Shown here piece by piece: positions 1 to 5,272 of a DNA stretch of 5,569 bases; positions within the stretch are counted from its first letter, which is position 1, and each line of letters starts with the position of its first letter. The notes under the pieces were generated by a model. That model made no database searches. It had not been told where the DNA came from and saw only the letters and a program-made list of their open reading frames with translations. The position numbers and the translations under genes were made by a program. This stretch comes from Desulfobia sp. (GTDB taxonomy: Bacteria; Desulfobacterota; Desulfobulbia; Desulfobulbales; SURF-16), in NCBI GenBank assembly GCA_030608985.1, contig JAUWDC010000106.1:1-5569 (forward strand), read 5' to 3'.

Positions 1-208
1 CGATATCAATTCTTTTGCCGGCGGCTTTGAGCCCAGCAGGATTTGTTATGGTGCATGCTGCATCCAGGGGAAGAGCAATGTTGGCCCCCCCCATGGCTCG
101 TTGAATCTGGCCGATACCAATAATCTTCATTCCATTAGTCGCAGTTGCCGTTGATACATGCAAGAGTGCGATTATAAGTACTAATAGAATACGGTATATT
201 GCAATCAT
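1..208 (-). CDS. FadL/OmpP1-type outer-membrane porin, N-terminal part (partial at window edge)
   Basis: The 69 readable codons run leftward from an ATG at 208-206 and leave the window at base 1. Residues 1-23 are a typical Sec signal peptide: a short N-terminus with one Arg, a hydrophobic core (about residues 7-16, ILLVLIIALL), then an ATA-type cleavage site, predicted after residue 23. The mature start carries the N-terminal signature of FadL/OmpP1/TodX porins: NGMKIIGIG, then RAMGGANIAL (residues 37-46), then a TNPAGL motif (55-60). Family members form 14-stranded outer-membrane barrels that take up hydrophobic compounds such as long-chain fatty acids or aromatics; the substrate here is unknown. 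No good Shine-Dalgarno precedes the ATG, so the start rests on the signal peptide. The MGGA motif is encoded by a run of eight G on the coding strand (85-92). The gene is divergent from the chemoreceptor gene. The family call is fairly secure; the substrate is not. Confidence 0.8.
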   Translation of the reverse strand, partial: MIAIYRILLVLIIALLHVSTATATNGMKIIGIGQIQRAMGGANIALPLDAACTITNPAGLKAAGKRIDI

Positions 209-267
209 GAAATGATGACACCACAAAGTAGTCTTTTTTGTCAAGGATAATAATTTGTTACGTCAAT

Positions 268-294
268 AAAGATATCATCACACTTGATATCTTT
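268..294. promoter_or_regulatory. Perfect dyad, 10-bp arms with 7-nt spacer (candidate operator)
   Basis: AAAGATATCA at 268-277 is exactly inverted as TGATATCTTT at 285-294, with spacer TCACACT. It lies about 60 bases upstream of the porin start and about 220 upstream of the receptor start. Neither gene ends here, so a terminator makes little sense, and the all-AT-rich stem would be weak. A binding site for a dimeric regulator is the better reading, but the regulator is unknown. Confidence 0.45.
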
Positions 295-371
295 TCAAAT
301 ATTCTCCTAGGTGAAGTGCTAGATTCTCCCTTGATGCAATCTTGAAAAAAAAGTTTTTAAAAATGTAGTAT

Positions 372-452
372 GCCACATGTATTGAGGAAAAATTATTTTT
401 GGCAGTTGCTTTTAATGTTTTCATTTTGCACAATATAAATACTACATGTGGC
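372..452. repeat. Spaced inverted repeat GCCACATGTA / TACATGTGGC
   Basis: GCCACATGTA (372-381) recurs inverted as TACATGTGGC (443-452), 61 bases apart. A second, overlapping inverted pair is ATGTAGTAT (363-371) against ATACTACAT (439-447). Both copies share the palindromic core ACATGT. The right copy lies about 60 bases upstream of the receptor start codon. Two-site binding by a regulator with DNA looping is possible; chance cannot be excluded in an AT-rich spacer. Confidence 0.3.
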
Positions 453-497
453 CTGTGTGTATCAGCCGGAGATATTTTTATTATATCATATTCTTTT

Positions 498-503
498 AAG
501 GGG
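498..503 (+). promoter_or_regulatory. Ribosome binding site that fixes the chemoreceptor start
   Basis: AAGGGG ends nine bases before the ATG at 513. It favours this start over an in-frame TTG at 399, which would add 38 residues unlike any receptor N-terminus ahead of the [12 protein letters not shown] start. Confidence 0.7.
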
Positions 504-512
504 TACATTTTT

Positions 513-2054
513 ATGCAGTGGTTTAATAGCCTGACTCTCAGAAAAAAACTATTTACGCTGGTTTCGTTTATTTTAATTTCTTTGATAATTGCCCAACTTC
601 TCGCAATATACACCATTACCAATGTCCAGATTGGCAGCAAGGCCTATAATGGTATTGAAAACAAAATGTCCTATATTGATAAACTGGCGAGAATCAGACT
701 GAACTTTAACCTGCTTAACAGTGTGATACAAACACAGATAATAGAGTTTGATGAAGATGAATTGAGCAGTATAAAAAACACAATGAACGGCATTGACACT
801 GTCCTTGCTGAGATGAAAGCAGAACTGGTTCAAGAAGCGAGCCCTGAAAGTGTCAACTGTCAGAGTTGCCATGTGCTTGACAGCAGTTCTACTGTGTATG
901 CCGCCTATGATGAAATGAATTCTTCATGGGGAACCATGAAGGAAGTTATAAATAACAGGATTGTGCCACTTGTTGCTGATGAAGAGGGCGAAGATGCACT
1001 CGAGGTCTTTGAGGATGAATATTTTGATTATTTCTATAGCCTGATGGGCGTCAGTAAGGATGCTGTGGATGAATTGCGTGAGGCATCCAGCCTGATGAAA
1101 GAACAGGCAATGAGTGAGGTTAATGCTTTTAAGATTTTCTACATCGTTGGCGGGGTCATTTCAGTTATCCTTGCAGGACTCTTTTCCGTGCTGATTGTGG
1201 AGATGATAGTAAGAAAAATAAACGTTATAGTAGAAAATCTGGACGAAAGTGTAAGAACAATAGCCGATGAAGCACGGTCTTTGACAAGTTCCTCCCATGA
1301 TGTTGCTGATATGGCTGCCGACATGGCTTCTTCCCTGGAAGAAAGCGGGGCATCACTGGAAGAGGTTAATGCCATGACCCAGCAGAACGATACAAATTCT
1401 TCACAGGCAGATGTTGACATGAAGAAAAATGTGGAACTCGGTGGGAAAACCCATGAGAGCATAACTGAAATGCAGACATGCATGGATCGTATTAAAGAAG
1501 ACAGTGATAAGATTGCACATATCATTAGTGATATAGAGTCTATTGCTTTCCAGACCAACCTGTTAGCGCTTAATGCCGCTGTTGAAGCTGCCAGGGCAGG
1601 AGAGACTGGGGCCGGCTTTGCTGTTGTTGCGGAAGAGGTGAGGAATCTTGCCCAGAGAACAGCGGAGGCGGCACGAAATTCCCAAGAAATGATAGACAAG
1701 GCTATCGACAATGTGAATATAGGAATGCAGCTTTCTGATACTGTGTCTTCCGCTTCCGATGAGGTCACTTCTGCTTCTCGAAACGTGAAAACCCTGGTTG
1801 AGGAAATTGCTACTGCCTCCCATGAACAGTCTCTAGGTATTGGCCAGATAAGCCAGGCTGTTTCGGCAATGGATGGTGTCACCCAGCAACTTGTTGCCAA
1901 CTCTGAAGAAATTGCTGCCGTTGCAGAAACATTTAACAGTAATATCGTAATGTTACGTGGAAATATTACAAGCCTGAGTCATCTTGTGACCGGGGCCCGC
2001 AGTGAAACAGGTTACAGGCCGAAAGATAATGAGATGGCAATGCTCCCTGAATAA
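513..2054 (+). CDS. Methyl-accepting chemotaxis protein with periplasmic haem-c (CxxCH) sensor domain
   Basis: This 513-residue inner-membrane receptor has a membrane segment at about residues 13-35, a mostly helical periplasmic domain (about 36-206), a second membrane segment (about 208-231), and a long cytoplasmic helical hairpin. The sensor domain carries CQSCH at residues 116-120, the classic site for covalent haem c; no other CxxCH is present. The cytoplasmic part has a methylation helix with Glu pairs at 276/277 and 283/284, and a canonical CheA/CheW-binding tip ([13 protein letters not shown] from 344; turn near 363-366, followed by [10 protein letters not shown]). Only a short linker lies between the second membrane segment and the methylation helix, so a full HAMP domain seems absent. 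There is no C-terminal CheR-tethering pentapeptide. Known haem-c receptors, such as DcrA of Desulfovibrio and Geobacter proteins with PAS-like sensors, respond to redox state or gases; such a role here is inference. No other che gene is in view. Confidence 0.93.
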   Translation: MQWFNSLTLRKKLFTLVSFILISLIIAQLLAIYTITNVQIGSKAYNGIENKMSYIDKLARIRLNFNLLNSVIQTQIIEFDEDELSSIKNTMNGIDTVLAEMKAELVQEASPESVNCQSCHVLDSSSTVYAAYDEMNSSWGTMKEVINNRIVPLVADEEGEDALEVFEDEYFDYFYSLMGVSKDAVDELREASSLMKEQAMSEVNAFKIFYIVGGVISVILAGLFSVLIVEMIVRKINVIVENLDESVRTIADEARSLTSSSHDVADMAADMASSLEESGASLEEVNAMTQQNDTNSSQADVDMKKNVELGGKTHESITEMQTCMDRIKEDSDKIAHIISDIESIAFQTNLLALNAAVEAARAGETGAGFAVVAEEVRNLAQRTAEAARNSQEMIDKAIDNVNIGMQLSDTVSSASDEVTSASRNVKTLVEEIATASHEQSLGIGQISQAVSAMDGVTQQLVANSEEIAAVAETFNSNIVMLRGNITSLSHLVTGARSETGYRPKDNEMAMLPE

Positions 2055-2101
2055 TTATGAAGGTATAGTTTACCTACGCCCCTCATGAAGTGTATTGCAA
2101 C

Positions 2102-2133
2102 TGGCGCGTAGTTCCTTCTCCTGCTATGCGTCA
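2102..2133 (+). terminator. Possible hairpin at the convergent 3' ends (weak)
   Basis: In plus-strand RNA, 2102-2111 can pair with 2124-2133 to give a 10-bp stem with two G-U pairs and a 12-base loop. It starts 48 bases after the receptor stop codon and its right arm overlaps the last codons of the opposing gene. No U-tract follows, so it is at best an imperfect terminator. On the minus strand the two G-U pairs become A-C mismatches. No better terminator is visible between the two genes. Confidence 0.2.
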
Positions 2134-2627
2134 GTACGACACCTCCCATATTTCACCTCTACCTCTAGAGGGAATTCTCCATAATGGACACCAATAAGAC
2201 GATCATCCATGGACACAGTCATCCCTGCCTGATTTTCGGCTGTATTAAAATAGTGGAGACAGTCCTGAACAGATGAATGGCTTTTATACAGCAGGGAGCA
2301 GGATGAGAGCAGAGAAGCCGGGATCACAGCGCTGGCATTGTGCTGCAGGGTGATTGTAATCTCAATTGTTCGATCACTTTTTTCATTGAGAAATTCCCTT
2401 TCTTGAAGAAGGGTTATCTTCCAGGATGAATGATTCGTGATACGTACCTGCGGTATTCCGTTCCAATTATCAGTCTGCACCATTTCAATAAGATTTTCTC
2501 GTAAGGCATCATCAACACCTATCCTTTCGCCTTGATCAAAGAAACCAGTTGAGGCACATTCAATGTATACGTCTGTCGAAGCATAGGTCTCTGGATTTTC
2601 ATGTGTATACCATTTGATTCCTTCCAT
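2124..2627 (-). CDS. Uncharacterised 167-residue soluble protein
   Basis: I do not recognise this protein. It reads leftward from an ATG at 2627-2625 to a TAG at 2126-2124. An excellent Shine-Dalgarno (AAGGAGG, 2639-2633) sits five bases upstream, strong evidence for a genuine, well-translated gene. There is no signal peptide or membrane segment, so it is probably cytoplasmic. The N-terminus is polar and acidic (Trp6, Tyr7, Tyr15, Tyr21). The middle, about residues 58-95, alternates polar and hydrophobic residues as in beta strands, e.g. PQVRITN and RTIEITITL. A Ser/Leu-rich stretch follows (about 101-114) and the end looks like another strand (PLEVEVKYG). Four cysteines (24, 110, 123, 163) form no metal-site pattern. 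It is convergent with the receptor gene and divergent from the reductase operon, with which it shares a 230-base upstream region, so it is probably transcribed alone. Confidence 0.75.
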   Translation of the reverse strand: MEGIKWYTHENPETYASTDVYIECASTGFFDQGERIGVDDALRENLIEMVQTDNWNGIPQVRITNHSSWKITLLQEREFLNEKSDRTIEITITLQHNASAVIPASLLSSCSLLYKSHSSVQDCLHYFNTAENQAGMTVSMDDRLIGVHYGEFPLEVEVKYGRCRTDA

Positions 2628-2632
2628 TCTTC

Positions 2633-2639
2633 CCTCCTT
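2633..2639 (-). promoter_or_regulatory. Strong ribosome binding site of the uncharacterised gene
   Basis: The minus strand reads AAGGAGG, a full match to the consensus, five bases before the ATG. It is the main evidence that this otherwise unrecognised reading frame is a real gene and that the start is correct. Confidence 0.8.
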
Positions 2640-2704
2640 TTTAATATCTGCCCAGTTGTTAGATTTTCTGGTCTGTTTATGGACTTGTTAATGTCTATTA
2701 TGCA

Positions 2705-2715
2705 GTTATCATAAC
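2705..2715. promoter_or_regulatory. Short palindrome GTTAT-C-ATAAC
   Basis: An 11-base perfect palindrome (5-bp arms around one base) lies six bases left of the larger hairpin dyad, and about 80 bases upstream of the leftward gene's start. It could be part of an operator. At this length chance is quite possible. Confidence 0.25.
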
Positions 2716-2721
2716 GGAGGA

Positions 2722-2744
2722 GGTAGGACAGATACTGTCCTACC
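2722..2744. promoter_or_regulatory. Perfect hairpin/dyad, 10-bp arms with 3-base loop
   Basis: GGTAGGACAG (2722-2731) is exactly inverted as CTGTCCTACC (2735-2744) around ATA. The arms are six of ten G+C, richer than the flanks. It is followed on the plus strand by AGAAAAAAA, not a T run, and on the minus strand by a purine-poor, non-T sequence, so it fits an intrinsic terminator in neither direction. Its place between divergent genes favours an operator, or a structured 5' leader element of the operon about 110 bases before the start codon. Confidence 0.5.
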
Positions 2745-2847
2745 AGAAAAAAATGGCATAGAATTAAAGGAAATTACTTTCTTTCATGTTTCCAAAAGAA
2801 GAATCTGTGCTTATTGTTTGTAAGTAACATCAGGTAATCAATTGAGT

Positions 2848-2855
2848 GGAGAGAG
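2848..2855 (+). promoter_or_regulatory. Ribosome binding site that decides the reductase start
   Basis: GGAGAGAG just precedes the ATG at 2858. An in-frame GTG at 2846 would add four residues (MERD) and overlap this site. The ATG gives MKIVIVGGG, the usual first strand of the Rossmann fold, so the ATG is preferred. Confidence 0.7.
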
Positions 2856-2857
2856 AC

Positions 2858-3805
2858 ATGAAAATAGTAATTGTGGGTGGTGGGGCCATCGGGCGATTGT
2901 TTGCTGCTTTACTCGGACGTGGGGGGCATGAAGTAACTCTGGCCGAACCTCAGAAGGAAGTCGTTGATGCAATAAATCAGCGAGGTGTCGGCATCATGGA
3001 TGTGGGTGTTGAAGATCCGGATGCAGTTTCCTTTGTTTCAGCAAAAGCCGTCCGGGATCCGACGGAAATTTCTCATTGTGACTGTGTGCTGTTGGCAGTT
3101 AAATCCTTTGACACTTTGGCAGCTGTGAAGAGTGTTGCCCACCTGATAGGTCAAGACTCTCCTCTTCTTAGCATTCAGACCGGTCTTGGTAATGTGGAGA
3201 TGATTGAGAAGGTTGTCCCGAAGCAGGCCATTATTGGCGGATTTACATTTATGTCTGCGGCCTCTCTGGGAGCCGAACGGGTCCGGCATGGAGGAATAGG
3301 TAAAACCTACCTTGGTGAACTTGACGGTACTATCTCATCCCGGCTGACGGACATTCATCATGCCTTTACCCAAAGCGGCATTGAAACATCGATGGTCAAG
3401 CAGATCATAGGACGATTATGGTGTAAAGTTATAGTATATTCCGCCATCAACCCTGTGTCTGCTATCCTGAAAGTGAAAAATGGATCTCTCGTTTCCAGAA
3501 TGGAATCAATCACCTTGATGAAAAGACTTATTGACGAAGGAAAAGCAGTTGCAGAAGCCTATGCTATAGATCTGGTGTATCCTGATTTATATGAACTCCT
3601 GTTTGATGCCTGTAAACAAAGTGCCAATAATCTTTCTTCCATGCTGCAGGATATACTGAATGCAAAAAGAACGGAAATAGATGCCCAGAACGGTGCTCTG
3701 TGCCATTATGGAGAACAGAAAAATATAGCGCTTCCTACTCATCAGACTCTTGTTCAGCTTATCAAGCTGATGGAGCGGTGGGGTGTCAGTGGAGGGCACA
3801 TATGA
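2858..3805 (+). CDS. Ketopantoate reductase (PanE/ApbA) family NADP-dependent dehydrogenase, altered active site
   Basis: This 315-residue cytoplasmic protein is close in length to E. coli PanE (303), which reduces 2-dehydropantoate to pantoate with NADPH. The N-terminal Rossmann domain opens with G7-G-G9-A-I-G12. A Lys equivalent to E. coli Lys72 is at 82 (LLAVKSF). The helical C-terminal domain keeps the catalytic Lys (190, in WCK), the INP motif (Asn198, = Asn184), the Ser before MLQD (261, = Ser244) and the Glu in TEID (273, = Glu256), with the usual 12-residue Ser-Glu spacing. Two active-site positions differ: the QNG motif is QTG (Thr108 for Asn98), and Asn180 is replaced by Tyr194. The fold and the hydride-transfer reaction are well supported; ketopantoate as substrate is doubtful, so no panE symbol is given. 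It is first of three tightly packed genes and overlaps the next by ATGA. Confidence 0.88.
   Translation: MKIVIVGGGAIGRLFAALLGRGGHEVTLAEPQKEVVDAINQRGVGIMDVGVEDPDAVSFVSAKAVRDPTEISHCDCVLLAVKSFDTLAAVKSVAHLIGQDSPLLSIQTGLGNVEMIEKVVPKQAIIGGFTFMSAASLGAERVRHGGIGKTYLGELDGTISSRLTDIHHAFTQSGIETSMVKQIIGRLWCKVIVYSAINPVSAILKVKNGSLVSRMESITLMKRLIDEGKAVAEAYAIDLVYPDLYELLFDACKQSANNLSSMLQDILNAKRTEIDAQNGALCHYGEQKNIALPTHQTLVQLIKLMERWGVSGGHI
3791..3796 (+). promoter_or_regulatory. Ribosome binding site of the usp gene inside the reductase gene
   Basis: GGAGGG lies in the last codons of the reductase gene, five bases before the ATG at 3802. It supports the 151-residue start over an upstream in-frame ATG at 3700, which would overlap the reductase by about 100 bases and add residues unlike the family. 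The ATGA overlap (3802-3805) suggests translational coupling. Confidence 0.75.
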
Positions 3806-4257
3806 AAAGCTGGGACAAGATTTTGATAGGGGTTGATAAGACCAAGACAGCAATGCATGCCGTTAAATATGTTGGAACGATTATACGATCCTTGAAGCCG
3901 CCGAAGGTAACATTGCTGTATGTGTATCCAGAACCACCGCCGAATTTTTATCAGACCGGCGGCCTCCTGCCTGATTATGAAGATGAAAAAAAAGCATTGG
4001 CCGAAGGTGTATTTTCTGAGAGCCGTGCAATTTTAACAGAATGCAGTATCGATCCTGAAAATATTGACACGGTTACCCGGATGGCTTCAGGGGAGACAAT
4101 AAGCCAGACTATTCTCGATATCCAGAAGAAGGGTGAATATGGAACAGTGGTTGTCGGAAAACGTGGTGTCTCCCGGGCGGAAGAATTTCTTTTCGGCAGT
4201 ATTTCAAACGCCCTGGTGCACAGCAGTGGGGATTTTACTGTCTGGGTAGTTGGATAG
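3802..4257 (+). CDS. Universal stress protein, UspA family, ATP-binding type
   Basis: The 151-residue protein is a standard single-domain Usp, probably a cytoplasmic dimer. It begins with the first strand and nucleotide-pocket Asp (KILIGVD, Asp12), followed by a helix with the AVKYV pattern. The second strand is VTLLYVYP. Near the C-terminus is the complete ATP-binding signature G-x2-G-x9-G-S: Gly119, Gly122, Gly132 and Ser133. This places it with the ATP-binding MJ0577-like group rather than the non-binding UspA group. Such proteins act as nucleotide-responsive stress or energy-state effectors and usually have no catalytic role of their own. It overlaps the reductase by four bases and is followed by a kinase-like gene after two bases. 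Regulation of or by the neighbours is plausible but not shown by the sequence. Confidence 0.93.
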   Translation: MKSWDKILIGVDKTKTAMHAVKYVGTIIRSLKPPKVTLLYVYPEPPPNFYQTGGLLPDYEDEKKALAEGVFSESRAILTECSIDPENIDTVTRMASGETISQTILDIQKKGEYGTVVVGKRGVSRAEEFLFGSISNALVHSSGDFTVWVVG

Positions 4258-4259
4258 CA

Positions 4260-5252
4260 ATGCCTATGCGTATTCATACAGCCAATGATTTGCCTGCCAA
4301 TATTTTGTCAAATCTGCGGAACCATCCTGCCGGCAGAAGCAACCGTACCAAAAATAGGATTTTTTACGATACCTCAAACTTCACAGCGATTGATTATGGC
4401 GATATAATTCTTGTCGACAATCGTTATTTTTTGGTAGTTGCCTATACCAAAGAAGGGCGTTTTGGCATTGATGAGCAACCTAAACCGTGGGTGCCCAAGG
4501 TGCTTGACCTGGAAAGCGGTGAACGGTTTATTATCAAACTGGTTTTTCATGAACAATATGAGCTTTCAATGGGAGGCCTCAAGGTGCTCTGCTATCGAAA
4601 TCCTGAAAAGGAGGCCCGCGTTCTGGAACTTGTTCAGGATCATCCCCATAGCATGCATGGGTATAGTGTGGAAGATGAAGCAGGAAACCTCGTCCGTATT
4701 CTCGATATTATCAGTGGGAAGCGTCTGGATAAGTATGTGTATAGCAAAAGTAATGACCACCAGGAGTATTTTGAAAACGATTTCCCTGACATACTGGGCA
4801 GGTACCTGAAGTCAGTTGAAACGATTTCCATGTTTCATCAGCACGGCTTTAAACATGGTGATATACGGCGTGACCATATCCTGGTAGACTATGATACAGG
4901 CTTGTTTCGATGGATTGATTTTGATTATGATTTTTTCCTGCCGGAGCGCCCCTTCGCCTTGGACCTTTTCGGCCTGGGCAATATCCTGCTTTTTCTTATT
5001 GGTCGACAGACATTTCGCAGCCGCGATGTGTTAAACTTTCCAGGTATGGGGGAGAAAACGTTAGAAACTATCACCGACCAGGACCTTTCCCTTTTATCCC
5101 GGGACCGTATTTTCAATCTACAAAAGCTTTTTCCTTATATCCCGGATGCTCTCAATAATATCCTGCTTCATTTCACAGTTGGTGCGCCGCTTTTCTATGA
5201 CACTGTTGATGAATTGTATGATGATCTCGCCGCATATTATCAAACCTGCTGA
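4260..5252 (+). CDS. Atypical protein-kinase-fold phosphotransferase
   Basis: The 330-residue soluble protein has kinase-fold motifs in order: a beta-rich N-lobe (about residues 44-95) with the ATP-anchoring Lys at 93 (FIIKLVF); a helix with Glu candidates 116-123 as the C-helix; a catalytic loop HGDIRRDH (199-206) with Asp201 as catalytic base; a DFG-like DFD with metal-binding Asp220; and a helix-F-like DLFGLG (235-240). Unusual points are His206 where the metal-binding Asn is usual, DFD for DFG, and no clear glycine-rich loop. His at that position also occurs in WaaP-type lipopolysaccharide kinases, so a small-molecule or sugar kinase is an alternative to Ser/Thr protein kinase. There is no membrane segment. 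The ATG at 4260 lies two bases after the usp stop codon; an ATG at 4266 is equally possible, and the ribosome binding site is weak, suggesting coupling to usp. The kinase fold is confident; the substrate is unknown. Confidence 0.82.
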   Translation: MPMRIHTANDLPANILSNLRNHPAGRSNRTKNRIFYDTSNFTAIDYGDIILVDNRYFLVVAYTKEGRFGIDEQPKPWVPKVLDLESGERFIIKLVFHEQYELSMGGLKVLCYRNPEKEARVLELVQDHPHSMHGYSVEDEAGNLVRILDIISGKRLDKYVYSKSNDHQEYFENDFPDILGRYLKSVETISMFHQHGFKHGDIRRDHILVDYDTGLFRWIDFDYDFFLPERPFALDLFGLGNILLFLIGRQTFRSRDVLNFPGMGEKTLETITDQDLSLLSRDRIFNLQKLFPYIPDALNNILLHFTVGAPLFYDTVDELYDDLAAYYQTC

Positions 5253-5272
5253 TCAGCAAGCCTGGCACCCTT

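Larger units (their letters stand above)
209..512. promoter_or_regulatory. Divergent intergenic region between porin and chemoreceptor genes
   Basis: This AT-rich stretch of 304 bases separates two genes read in opposite directions, so it should hold both promoters. I see no gene in it. It contains a perfect dyad (268-294) and a pair of inverted ten-base repeats (372-381 and 443-452), listed separately. A TTGACA hexamer lies on the minus strand at 244-239, but no good -10 box follows at normal spacing. No convincing sigma-70, sigma-54 or sigma-28 promoter could be assigned by eye. Confidence 0.5.
2628..2857. promoter_or_regulatory. Divergent intergenic region upstream of the reductase-usp-kinase operon
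   Basis: These 230 bases separate the leftward uncharacterised gene from the rightward operon and should hold both promoters. No gene is visible. Two adjacent dyads (2705-2715 and 2722-2744) sit near the middle. On the minus strand CATAAT, just left of the first dyad, could be a -10 box for the uncharacterised gene, but no good -35 box accompanies it. For the operon, TTGTTT (2814-2819) and TAATCA (2835-2840) are only 15 bases apart, so I do not call them a promoter. Confidence 0.45.

Noticed and set aside
400..412. Sigma-54-like TGGCA...TTGC upstream of the receptor
   Set aside because: GG and GC are only five bases apart; a sigma-54 promoter needs ten between these dinucleotides.
436..472. 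Sigma-28 (FliA)-like TAAA and GCCGGAGA upstream of the receptor
   Set aside because: The gap between the boxes is about 25 bases rather than about 15, and the -10 box has two mismatches.
399..512. N-terminal extension of the chemoreceptor from a TTG start
   Set aside because: The added 38 residues do not resemble a receptor N-terminus, while the ATG at 513 has a well-placed AAGGGG.
278..640. 120-codon open frame on the minus strand
   Set aside because: It spans the AT-rich promoter region and the start of the receptor gene, has no family-like features, and is best explained as a chance frame.
1139..1900. 253-codon open frame antisense to the receptor
   Set aside because: It mirrors the conserved signalling domain, is extremely rich in Ser/Ala/Ile as expected of antisense to Ala/Glu-rich helices, and resembles no protein family.
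2722..2744. Intrinsic terminator
   Set aside because: The hairpin is perfect, but it is followed by A residues on the plus strand and by no T run on the minus strand, and no gene ends toward it.
4438..4809. 123-codon frame in another phase inside the kinase-like gene
   Set aside because: The kinase frame holds all the conserved motifs; this one has no recognisable features.
5253..5272. Bidirectional terminator between the kinase-like gene and surE
   Set aside because: The 20-base gap and its flanks contain no convincing stem with a T run.
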